NCBI GenBank assembly: GCA_018340375.1
Contig: JAFFJZ010000002.1
Span: 17,502,001-17,566,000 of the forward strand
Direction of reading: 5' to 3'
Length of the DNA stretch: 64,000 bases
Source of the DNA: Gonatopus flavifemur
Lineage: Eukaryota; Arthropoda; Insecta; Hymenoptera; Dryinidae
The notes beneath the pieces were generated by a model. The model was not told the origin of the DNA. It did no database searches and was given only the letters and a program-made list of their open reading frames with translations. This document shows positions 53,715 to 64,000 of the stretch, one piece after another. A program made the translations under genes and the position numbers. Each line of letters begins with the position of its first letter. Positions within the stretch are counted from its first letter, which is position 1.

Positions 53715-56488
53715 TTATCTGAAGTTCATCATTATCTAGAAGTTTTTATGGCCACAGGAGGTTGAAAAATCCAAACGAGAATTGAAAAGACAGAAAAATT
53801 GAGATCACTCTATGCAATTTTGTTTTAAGGATAATTTCAACAATACAGAGACCCATGGACCTCAAAATGCTGTACAATCTTCTCAAATTCTGCACACATA
53901 CGTCATCTATCAATCGTATATTTTCTACACTATACTTTCTCGTCTCTGCTTCAATTTCTTCGACAATACATTGGTTTCCTCCAAGAAAGTCTTGGATGGG
54001 GAAAATTGTTAAAGCTGAAGTGAAAAAATTGATCACCATGTCGTTATTGGAGATTCTAAGAGTCTTCAGATTGATTCTAGTCCCCAGCAATTTAATTCTG
54101 AGAATATTCTTAAAACAAATGAACTTATAAATTCAAATTCATAAATTGTATCGTTGAGCCCTGGTGATTCGGTACGTTTTGCATTCGATAAATATATTAA
54201 TAACAGAGCAAATGATCGAGGATCTTTCTATGTATGTTTCAGTAACATTTTATAGACTGTTTTTTTCCCACTCTACGTTATAGTTTTATAACAGCTGAAT
54301 CATTCCATAACACGATTCATAGCATATGTGCTGAGAAACGCCAGCAATTAAGTTGTTTCATAAATCTATCAAGGGAATATCAGTGCCGTAAGATTAGCTG
54401 ATTTTCTGTGTAGGATATTTCAATTATATTTCACTTTTTCCACAAAATCCTACAAATTTTCTATCAATGAAGAAGTCTTGATGAAGCTTAGTGAGGCACT
54501 TAGAATACAAATTTTTTGCCTCGCGTTGAAAGTGAAACTTTGTGAATGTCTTGAATGAATTGTCAAGTTCTCCTTCCACTGATGATGACTTGATGTGCCG
54601 GTGAAAATCCACTTAGGTCTTAATGGAACTTTAATTAAGAAAATCTTGAGGATGAAACATGTTTCTGCAGTTTCTTACATTCTGGATGATGATTCATTGA
54701 AGAGTGTAGAATTAGAAGCAGTATTTCCAGCAAGACGGTTTCTCTTTTCACTTTCGCTTCGCTATTTTTCCGCACAACGCGTTCAAAAGTGCGTGACTGT
54801 TCCCAGAAGTTCTGAAGAAAACGTGATAATGTGGGGATGGTGACAGAAAAAAGATTGTTTTACACCTCGCTGGTAACAGTGATTGGAATATTAATCCTAA
54901 TTCCAATATAATTTGGAGAATATTTCTTTCCTCACATTTGCACGGAAAGTTTCTGGCTTCAGATTTATTTTTAGAGGAGAAATTCATGGATTCCCGGCGA
55001 ATATACCAGAGCGGGGGGAAAGAACTCACTTTCTGCCCTAGGGGCGAAAACGCTGATTTTCGTCCCGCTGCAGTGGAATTCATTCTGTGCCCTCTGAAAT
55101 GAGTTAGAGTCAAGTTTGTGGCCAAAAGGGTCAAAAACTCTACAATTTAGGAATACTCTCCTTGCAGGTGTAGGAAAAATAGTAGGTCCACCTTGGAGGG
55201 AAAGAGCAGTTTACATTCATGTGATTGTTTCCCCCCTTGATGAACGATATACTATTGAAGTTGACTGAATATTCTTGTGAAGTTCAAATGAAGGAAGATT
55301 CACTTTGTCTGATTCATAATGTGACTCACTATTTTCACAGTGTTAGGTTTTCATCGGAAATTAAATGCATTATAAACCTCTACCAGGAGAGATAACGTAA
55401 TCAATTGAGGTTAATTTTGAGAATATTATAGCCCTAAACAAACTCGTCTCATTATTTATTCTCAAAGATTGTTTGTCAAAAAAACAACAGATTATGAAGT
55501 CATCCTTTCTCAATCATTTGAAAAATTTGCTATCCACTGAAAATTCATCAGGATGCGCAATCATTTTCTCTATGCTAAAAAAACCATTGAGTTGTCGACT
55601 GTAAACAATGCTTGTGAGTTTTTCCCTTGAAAAATGGTCAGCGCATGTGAAAATTCTCCGTCATGATTTGGTGGTGGACTTTTCCATCATTTGTAGAGAA
55701 TTGCACACCCAAAACGTAACATATCTCTTCGAAGTGAAGGCAAATCTTCGAGTTTTGAGAAAAAAAATAATTCCTCCATGATCAAGACACCCCACTGCAC
55801 CCCACTGGTGTGGAGGCAAAATTTCCCATATTTTCGAAAGTGTAGTTACTGAATCAATTTGTTAGTCTCAAACATTTTATTGGTCCATTATCATCGAAAT
55901 TCGGTAATATTAATCAATATTTGATAATTATCAAGTATATGACAAAATGCATCCTTCTGTCCAAAGAAAGATTGCATCAAATGAAAATTACTGAGGGAGT
56001 AGGCCGCTTTAGGAAGCTTTTGCGGTGATTGAAAAAAAGGAACATAACTGAATCTCAATTCCTCAATCCACTCAGAATGTTTGAATCGTATATTCACTTT
56101 TAAAATATTTCAAAGTGTGTCAATATATTCATTGAATGAATAGAATATTGTATTATGAAACACTTAATTCGATTTATTGACATGTTTACATACTTTTAAG
56201 CGTTTGAAAAGTGACCATACAATTTAAACACTCTGAATAAATTGAAATAAAACACATAAATTTGCAGTGTATAATTATCAAAACTTTCAAAGTATTCAGA
56301 AACGCTATCCTTCGCAATTCAGTCCCATTTTTTGCTCTGAGTATTTTAGAATATGTTGATCAAAAAATAATTTTCAATTCCATGTCTCATTAATTCTGTA
56401 TAAAACATTCAATATCTTGAATTCTGTACATAATACTTGATAAAGATCATTTGATTCATTTATCAGATTAAAAATATTTGCAAGAATC
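53715..56488. other. AT-rich repeat-poor DNA
   Basis: A CACGGAAAG word near 54940 and G-rich runs near 55010-55030 may be decayed element ends, with no partner found. Frames (for example 54748-55134 minus) are unassigned. No RNA gene. Confidence 0.45.
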
Positions 56489-56490
56489 TG

Positions 56491-56711
56491 CACGGAGAAA
56501 AATAATGTATTAAAATAGCATTATTTTGTCAAATGTTGTCACAATTATCTGACTTTCTCTGAGGCTTTCTTACAGAATGTAGTAAAAATTATTGCAGTTT
56601 TGATATTCTATACCACATTTGAGAAGTACCTACCTCTCAAGAGATGAGACATAATACTATAATGATTCACTAGAGGATGTTGTAATTTTTATTGTATTAT
56701 TTTTCTTCGTG
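56491..56711. mobile_element. CAC-type MITE
   Basis: CACGGAGAAAAATAATGTATT to ATTGTATTATTTTTCTTCGTG are long TIRs. The flanks TG and CG differ by one transition, compatible with a decayed 2-bp duplication. No ORF. Confidence 0.7.
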
Positions 56712-56713
56712 CG

Positions 56714-59328
56714 ATTACAGATATCATAAGAGTTGAATGCAATTCAATCAAGCCTCTGATGAGACGAAGAAAAAAGGGATACGCGTTATCTAAGAGGTTT
56801 ACAATACATCCAAATGACCCACAATAAATTGATAACATCTCCCTCAAATTAGATACATTTTTCAAAAGTAAGAGAATGATAAAAATTTGAAGTTTGCAGA
56901 ATGAATATGAAATTTGATCTTGGAAGTGTGGAGTATTAAATGTCAAGAATCAGTACGTTTCAAAAAACTAGAAGTTTTTAATCACGATGCAGTAGGCTCA
57001 TTACTAGTTGGGTAGTCGTAAAGGCTCAAGTTTCTCCACCTGAAGCATTATTCAAATATCATGTGATCTAGTTCCAACTTCTTCTTTCTTCCGTTTCAAC
57101 TTCAGAATGATGGGGTGGTTCGTCAAGTTCTGTCTGAGATCATATTTCCATAGACTCGAACAGTGCATGGAATTCAAACTCTCGCATGCGTGCACCGACG
57201 TTAAAATCAAAGTTCAAACAATCCCTCAATCCAAATCGTATCAAATAAAATGAGATTCCGCAACAAGTACGATATTTTACTCAGCATTTGACCCATAAAT
57301 CAAAGTTAATGAATTTTAGGAATGCCATTTTTTATCCACCGTGTTTTTACACTGTTTCCATTTTTGATGTTCATATAAAATATCAGGCAACAGAATGATG
57401 ACAGGACGGAGCCCCTGATCATAATCAACTCCTAATTATGATACATTCGCTACAGTGACTAAGCATTTTTAATCAATTTCTTTGTAATAAAGTCAGTCCT
57501 TTCTCGATACATCATCCGATTCTTATTAGCAACAATTATTTGCTTTCATTCATTTTTCATTCTGTAACACGAGGAAACTTCAAACAGTCCGATATCATTC
57601 GATACCATCGGAATAGAAATTACTTTGTAGATTCAACCGTCTTCCAGGTTCGAACAGTCCTCTTCTCATTTATTGGTTTAATAAGAGCACCGGTTATAAT
57701 AGATTTTGTTGAAAAATCCCGGTGAACGAGCATGATAGAATTTTGCAAAAAATCTAATGTGGATAATTTACAGGGTCTGGAGAATCGTTGTACAATTGAT
57801 GCATCATCGAACATTTGATGTTCAATTGAAGTAAGTAATTTAGTTGTCCGACGGCAAAGATCGCAATCATGCTACGCCTACCTCATGCACGTATGCACAT
57901 GCAAGTGTTATGGAAAAAATCTTTGGGAAAAAAGATAGATTGTATCCGACATTAAAAGTATGTTGCGCGTACAGACAGTGATATTAAAGTATAATGAATA
58001 TAATACATAATATTAATATACTTGGTATTGCCTTTATCGTATCATCTAAGGTCCGAGTATGTAATTACCATACTTGAATTACAGTCAACGAATCAAGCAT
58101 GATAATTATTTTAATGGAGATCGTTCAGACAATGTTCGATTATTAGAAAAAAATCATACAGCTTTTTTGTTTTTGACTTTTTATCCTGGATAATTAGCGT
58201 GGAATTTGAGAGAGAGTGTAACGAATTCTCCACAAAGATTTGTGTTGTATCATTACGCTTGAATCGATGAATTCTGATTATTCTGAATGATTTTAGGGGA
58301 ATTTAATTTAGATTTTTCTAGTTGTTTAGTTTTTGTTTATTTTTTGGTAACTCAGAAATTTAGGTTAAGGAAAAAATTCTAGTTGACATTTTTAGTTATC
58401 GAGTTATTAGTATCATAAAAAATATTCACACTGAAAAAAAACCCGTGAGGAACTCATAAATGTTTCGCAATTTTCGTGAAGAGTTATGCGAAAAGTGTTG
58501 TGAAAGATTCTAAAGTGAAGAAGGGATCAAGAACCGAAGATATGAAAGCAAACATTGGATCCCCTCAATGAACTTTCCCAAATCTTACTTCAAAGAAATA
58601 ATACTACTTCAATGATTGAACGAATGTGGATACGGAGATTTATTTCAAAATAATTCCATCGTGTACAAAGCAGCAGAGAAGTGAGGAGTAGGATGTTTCT
58701 GTTTTGTATGCACGTTTCATGGAAACTGAATTGAGGAGATTATGGTATGGATGCTCGTGCACCTAAAGTATTTCAATTAGCAAGCGTCCCAATTAAGTGT
58801 TGTGTACAGTCTTGTTGATAATCACAAAGCATACTACAGCTTGCATGTAAGGAAATTGTACGTAGTTGGGAATGAATTGAATAGAAGTTAACCAAAATTA
58901 GAATATCACCAATGCTGTTATAGCTATACTCGACTGATTGATTGATCAATCAATTGATCGATCTATTTCTAAATTGCGATGACGTTGATCGTTTTTATAT
59001 ATGGAGACAAAGTCAATCATTAGATTCAATATTCTTGAATTATCCATGGTTCTCGAGGATAATAGTGTTGGAATGCTAGGCATTTCGTATTGGTTAGTTT
59101 ATGTAGAAACGATTGAATAAATTTCTTCAAACTAAGTTTCTAAAGATGAAAATTTGGAGAACTATCAAGAATGTTGAAAAAGTTGTTTGTGTACAAATTT
59201 TTATCGTGATTTTCAAATACGCTGGCTAATACAAGATGTTTAGTGTTAAGAACAAGCGGAAATTGTGCATTTTCGCCAAATATCCAGCGTTCATGCACTT
59301 CAAAAATTAATTCTGAAATTTTATCCCA
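56714..59328. other. AT-rich repeat-poor DNA
   Basis: A CACTGAAAAAAAACCCGTG word at about 58429 may be a lone element end. No gene, RNA or repeat pair is otherwise seen. Confidence 0.45.
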
Positions 59329-60057
59329 AAAAATGATGGTGTTCCCTGATGAAGAAAGTTTCTCTGAAAAGCTCTAGAAATTTCCCAGAATTTCACTGCG
59401 AAACTCTAAATCTCACTGAAAAACCCCAAAAGACCTAAAAGAATCTGGAAAACTTTGAAAACCTCTGAAAATACTTTCAATTTCTGAAAGGTCTAAAAAA
59501 TTTTGAAAAACTTTCATTATCGGAAACGTCTTTCCATTAAAGAATTTTCTGAATATGATTAATTATCTCTGAAAAATTCTGAATTTTTTCAAAAATCACT
59601 GAGACTCTCTTCTGAGAAACTATGAACACTTCTGAAATTCTCTGAAAAACTCTTCATTGCAAATCTCCGAAGATTTCAGTGATTTTCAGCGAAATTCTTC
59701 CACCAAGGTCTTGATAAGAAAATCTTCCTGAATTTATTAGAGAATTTCATATTTTTGAGAACTTCAGAAAAATTGAGAAATATTCTGAGAAATTCAGAGA
59801 CAGGTGAATTGGAAAGAATTGGGTGTCGAATTTTTCACAGGATTTCAAAGAGATTCGAACAGATTCAGAAAACATGCGTTATGGATCATCTGTCTATTCA
59901 TATAATTCATCTAATTGGAGGAAATTATGTATTGAACTCTTCAGACAGATTCAAGAGACATTAGGAAAATTCAGAACCAAGTAAATGTCGGAGAATTTCT
60001 CGTTGAGAACTTTAGAGGAACATCGATCAAAAAATTCCTTCTGAAAATTCAGAAAAT

Positions 60058-60213
60058 GTGACTGTAATTTTTTACAGCCACTTTTTTCTGAATTTTCACA
60101 TGAATTTCATTGAACTTTATGAAGTTCCTACTAAATTTCGAAGCGTATTCTGAAAATTCAGCAAAACTTCGCTGAAAACACAGGAGAAAATGACTGTAAA
60201 AAATTACAGTCAC
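60058..60213. repeat. Perfect 20-bp inverted repeat
   Basis: GTGACTGTAATTTTTTACAG (60058-60077) is exactly complementary to 60194-60213. Each arm also holds the palindrome-like CTGTAA / TTACAG. The spacer is satellite-type sequence. It may be a small element or an exchange product. Confidence 0.6.
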
Positions 60214-60400
60214 ATATTCTGAATTCTCAGTAAGAATTTTTTTCCAGTGAAATTCAGAGAAATTCAGGACACAACTTCCTAGTTTGAAATCTCTGAGGAA
60301 TTCTAAAGGCTTCACAGGAAGGCAGGCGTATTGAGGAAAATTTTGCGTCAAATTTTTTAGAGAGATGCAAAGAGATTGAGAAGAATTCATAAAAATTCAG

Positions 60401-60625
60401 CACGGAAGAAATAATTTAGCTGCAGCAGCTAAGTAGCTAGCACGGACACGGACAGCCATCAAATTGGCTCCTGCAGCTAAATTTTAGCTGTCACCGCAAA
60501 TGAATTAACTACAAATGCAAATTTTTTTACTGTCACAGCTAAAATTTAGCTGCAGGAGCTAATTTAATGGCTGTCCGTGTCCGTGCTAGCTACTTAGCTG
60601 CTGCAGCTAAATTATTTTTTCCGTG
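60401..60625. mobile_element. CAC-type MITE (AGCTAA subfamily), AG duplication
   Basis: CACGGAAGAAATAATTTAGC to AATTATTTTTTCCGTG, flanked by AG (60399-60400 and 60626-60627). The halves are nearly perfect complements (GCAGCAGCTAAGTAGCTAGC, CACGGACACGGACAGCCAT), so it looks young. It interrupts the satellite. Confidence 0.85.
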
Positions 60626-61678
60626 AGAAGAAAGGTGACTGAGACAAATTTCTGTTCTAAAATCTCAGAGGAATTCAGAGACGGGAATTAGGAAAAATTG
60701 TGCATTGAACTCCTCAGAGAGGATTGGAAGAATTTCAGGAGGACTCAGGGGGGATTCAGGGGGAGGAATTTAGGGATATTCAGAAAGCAGTGGATTGAGA
60801 CAAATTTTTGTCCCCAAATCTGAGAGGAATTCAGAAACATGAGAATTTGGATAAATTGTATTGTTTATTGTGTAACTCCCGAAAGGGATTCAGAGGAATT
60901 CGAGGGGATTCAAAGGAACTCAGGGGAAGTTGTTCAATCTCCAGTGTGAGAAATCGTCTCCAAATCCCCCTGAACCTCTCTCTGAATTTTCGAGATTTCG
61001 CTTATTCACATCTTCAAGCTTTTTCAATTTACCCGAATGTCCCCGAATTCCTCTGGTAGCATTGAATCTCTTGAAATCCTTATGAATTCCTCGAAATTTG
61101 ATTCACCTACAAGTCAGAGCATTCTTCAAATTTATCTGAGTTCCTCTGAATTTCTGAACTTTCTTCTGTCAGTCAAATTCATTTTTCAAAGTATTTTCAC
61201 TACTTTCATCGAATATTTTGGAATTGTTGTGAATCTTTTTAAATCTCTCAGAATTTCACTTATTTGAAATGCAAATTTTAATTAGAATCAGATAAATATT
61301 CCATCAGATTATTATTATTATTCAAATTTGGATCGTCAGTAATTATAAACCATACCTAATGACTGATTCGAAATTAGACTGATAAATAAGTCATCATTTA
61401 ATACTTTGAGGAATTCAAAGTGATTTGGGGATATTCTGATAATTCCAGAGAAATTTATGAAAAATTTTTTAAACTGCGTTTGACCGATTCATAAAAATTT
61501 AGGGGAATTTGGAGAGATTCAGAAGAATTCTGAGAAGTTTATTTCATTTCATTGAGGTCATTTATTGGATTCTAGGACAGAGCCCTCTAAGTACAAGACA
61601 AGGAAGAGGGGTTGCAGAGAGATTCGGAGAAATCCACAGATGTTCAGAAGAATTCAAAGAAAGCTTTGAAATAAACCA

Positions 61679-61979
61679 CACTGTAGAAAAAATCTGTCTT
61701 AAGTTTCATCAACATATTATGAAACTTTGTGCATAATACAGTCTGTTAAACTCCATAACACGATATATTAATTTCAAGAATATCATTCTTAATTTCAAAA
61801 GTCTTCTCCCTAATTTCAATAAAATATTTGTAAATTTAATAATGAATTTCCCACATTTTATACAGAAACTTTGAAATTTCATAACTCATATCAAATCCAA
61901 GAACTTTATTAAATTTAATATGGGAATATTGAATTTCATAAGAAATTTCCCATCAAATTCCAGATGTTTTCTAACAACG
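61679..61979. mobile_element. Possible decayed CAC-type MITE
   Basis: CACTGTAGAAAAAATC begins an AT-rich stretch with repeated AATTTCA / TGAAATT words that differs from the satellite around it. The right end near TGTTTTCTAACAACG is only weakly similar to the left. Confidence 0.3.
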
Positions 61980-62249
61980 TAAATTCTGAGAGTTTCAAAG
62001 ATTTTTTGGGGAGATCCAGAGAAATTCAGAGGGAACTTTGCAATCTCGGTAAAAGAACTTCCGAAGGGTCTCAGAGCGGTTCAGAAAGATTCTGAGAAAT
62101 TTAGAAAAATTAAAAAAAAGTTGAAGAAATTTAGAGAGATGCAGAATTTATGACTCTCCGGCGAGGTTCTAATCTCCTCTGAATTGCTCTAAACGTCTCA
62201 GAAAAATGTCCCAAAACATAGAATAATTTCGAGAAATTGTTTTTTTATC

Positions 62250-62480
62250 AGGGTAGCGGAATTCTCCCATGATGGGGGAGGACTTTTGCGCATAATTTGG
62301 TAGAGTGTTTCCCTCGCTTTTCGGAGGATTTAATGCTCAATGAGAAACAGATCGGTTCCTCAAAATGGGGGAAAAATTCCCTATTTCTGATGGAAAAACA
62401 CTGTTCCCACGATCAGGGAATAGAATCCATCACTGTAGCAAGAGAAAACTCCCAATATTTTTCATAGTTTAACCTTTGAC
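62250..62480. repeat. Possible decayed relative of 3376-3625
   Basis: GATGGGGGAGGAC, TTTTCGGAGGATTT, GGGGGAAAAATTCCC and CACTGTAGCAAGAGAAAACTCC resemble words of that element, but no clean TIR pair can be drawn. Confidence 0.3.
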
Positions 62481-63675
62481 CAGCATGAACTGGCTAGACC
62501 TTTCTCAACTATAACGATATGTTTGATTCATTTTATAACTCCTACACATTAGTGAATAATTCATCATCCATGCGAGCAAAACGAGCAAGAAAGATCGATT
62601 ATAATATCACTGAGTCCAGGAGATAAATTTCTAATCGATCTATTCATCAGATTATTTTCCGAATTCAACAATTCAAGGTATGCAATATCCCCCTCAAATT
62701 CTATTCGTATAATGAAATTTTCCATATGAATTCCGATGTAAATATTGAAATCACAACCCTGAGAGAGAAAACCTGGTTGGGATAATAGCGCAACCGCTAT
62801 AATATAATCCGTTTGGAACCCTTGCAAGACCCCGTATCGTGGTACCATACGTATCTTGCTAGGCTTCTTTATTTACGTTTAAGGCTATACACACTATAGC
62901 TTTATCGCAGCCCTTCCGTTGGCCAGATATTTCTCATAAAACACTTGACAGGTTTTTGACGAATCCGAAGAAAAACTCTCTTGAATTTTTGACGAAGAGT
63001 TTGGTTCTTGTTATTCACGAAAGATTGGAATCCCCTGAATCCCAAATGATATTCAATTGAAATGGGTAATTTGAATTCATGGTGGGAAATCGTACTTCGT
63101 GATGAAGTGTCTAATTAACTCGAAAGGTGAAAAGTATATATGTATATAAACACCAACAACAGCCCGCTAAATGAAGGGTGTGCAATAAAGGCTGACTGAC
63201 ATGTTGAATATCGTCCTACCGTTGAATGGCGTGTATCTCGTCTTATCTGAGAGTTGAAACAGCGAAGGCGTGTTATGATGATAAGAGATCGTGTGCGTGC
63301 TAAGCAGTTAAGTTAAGCCAAGAGTTGCTCCAAGAAACAACACGAGCGCGTGTTCCCGAGTTCGCACGAGTCCTCGTCATCATTTGATGTTGTGCAATAG
63401 TGGGAAGAAATTCGCGCTAAGTGAAGTTTCTCGTTGCACGATCGTAGTTGAGAATTCTAGACTATGAAATATTTATGTGAGATATATATATATATACCTG
63501 ACAACAGCAATTATATCTTATCGACACATTGATGTTATGTAATACATAATACTGTAACGCGATACGAATCACTCGCATGTTGAAAATTCTTATTCCAGAT
63601 TAAACGGATTAAACTATGCATTTCGTTCTTCGATGGAAAAAAGTGATGAAAAACACGATTTCATTTATAATTGAC
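62481..63675. other. Repeat-poor DNA, GC-richer 63170-63480
   Basis: 63170-63480 is CpG-richer (ACACGAGCGCGTGTTCCCG) and free of transposons, followed by a short (TA)n. It could be a promoter or 5' UTR block; nothing can be assigned. Confidence 0.4.
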
Positions 63676-63677
63676 TG

Positions 63678-63867
63678 CACGGAAAAATGAAAAAAGCAAT
63701 GGTTACTGTGAATCGCAGTAATTCATTGAAAAAAAATGAAAAATCAAATTCACGCCGTTCATTATCACTGTAATCGCGCTAACCTCTATCATCCAAGCGT
63801 GTTTTCATTTGTTTTTCAATTGATTGCTGTTATGGACAGTAACCAGTGCTGTTTTCTTCTTTCCATG
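63678..63867. mobile_element. CAC-type MITE, TG duplication
   Basis: CACGGAAAAATGAAAAAAGC to GTTTTCTTCTTTCCATG, flanked by TG (63676-63677 and 63868-63869). AATGGTTACTGT and ACAGTAACCAGT form inner TIR sequence. Palindromic AGTAATTCATTG words fill the middle. No ORF. Confidence 0.75.
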
Positions 63868-64000
63868 TGGATAATTTTATGAGCGATGAATTTCGATTTG
63901 CTGTACGAATGTTTTGGGGAAATTATTGAAATTGATAAAAATTGCTGATCAAATTTGAGTTTCTATCGGATTTCATCTGGAAATCAATATTCTCTTGGTT

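Larger units (their letters stand above)
59330..62220. repeat. Degenerate satellite of GAATTCAGA-like words
   Basis: For about 2.9 kb the sequence is a loose mosaic of TCTGAGAAATTCAGAG, GAGGAATTCAGA and TCTGAAAATTCTCTGAA words, 8-20 bases apart, on both strands. Strand preference changes: AGAAATTC-type words dominate in 59750-60400 and 60640-60960, the complementary sense in 59340-59700 and 60960-61260. MITEs are inserted at 60401-60625 and perhaps 61679-61979. The many small frames are by-products. Confidence 0.7.

Noticed and set aside
59330..62220. Possible CRISPR-like or regular array
   Set aside because: Spacing between the words is irregular, orientation changes, and the context is eukaryotic.

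Overview
This 64 kb window looks like non-coding nuclear DNA from an animal, most probably an insect. It is AT-rich, has no operon-like packing of ORFs, and carries dozens of short terminal-inverted-repeat (TIR) elements, fold-back elements and simple repeats. The recurring termini CACTGAGAAAA, CACGGAGAAAA and CACTGTAAAAAA remind me of MITE families in hymenopteran genomes, but that is memory and not checked. I see no confident host protein-coding gene, no tRNA and no rRNA. The only protein-like remnant is about 55 codons at the 3' end of a truncated non-LTR retrotransposon (27629-28094).

Layout. 1-1.1 kb is quiet. 1.1-5.2 kb is a cluster of TIR/fold-back elements including a 1.8 kb nest (3370-5176). 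6.0-9.4 kb holds a palindromic MITE, an hAT-like element (6403-7851) that contains a second element built of modular tandem repeats, a second hAT-like element (8473-8736) and a fold-back whose arms are made of short tandem repeats. 9.4-12.8 kb is almost free of repeats. 12.8-16.7 kb is dense in elements, including a TTAA-flanked one. 16.7-21.1 kb is repeat-poor. 21.1-22.2 kb has two repeat families, and 22.2-25.5 kb is repeat-poor again. 25.5-32.0 kb is the densest part: nested insertions up to three deep and the LINE tail. 32-34.9 kb is quiet. 34.9-37.8 kb has scattered fold-backs and 37.8-40.1 kb is quiet. 40.1-50.1 kb holds many elements, ending in a clear piggyBac-like MITE (49129-50058). 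50.1-52.3 kb is quiet. 52.7-53.7 kb is a TATA-rich fold-back. 53.7-59.3 kb has a single MITE. 59.3-62.2 kb is a degenerate satellite based on GAATTCAGA-like words. The end of the window has one more MITE.

Main result. Seventeen elements with CA(C)...GTG-like termini are flanked by identical 2-bp direct repeats (TA, TG, CA, AA, CG, AG), and four more fit after one transition. Eight fold-backs with CCC...GGG termini are also flanked by 2-bp repeats (TT, TA, CA, AG, CT, AT). In five cases a paralogous or opposite-arm sequence in this same window supplies the empty site and supports the 2-bp duplication directly. This excludes a purely TA-targeting Tc1/mariner mechanism and fits CACTA/EnSpm-like mobilisation best. 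No transposase is present.

The repeat-poor gaps coincide with blocks of higher GC and CpG content (for example 9740-10500, 13500-14000, 18180-20880, 23400-24720, 38400-39860, 50680-51480). They are the most likely places for exons or regulatory DNA of a host gene with large introns, but nothing in them can be assigned.
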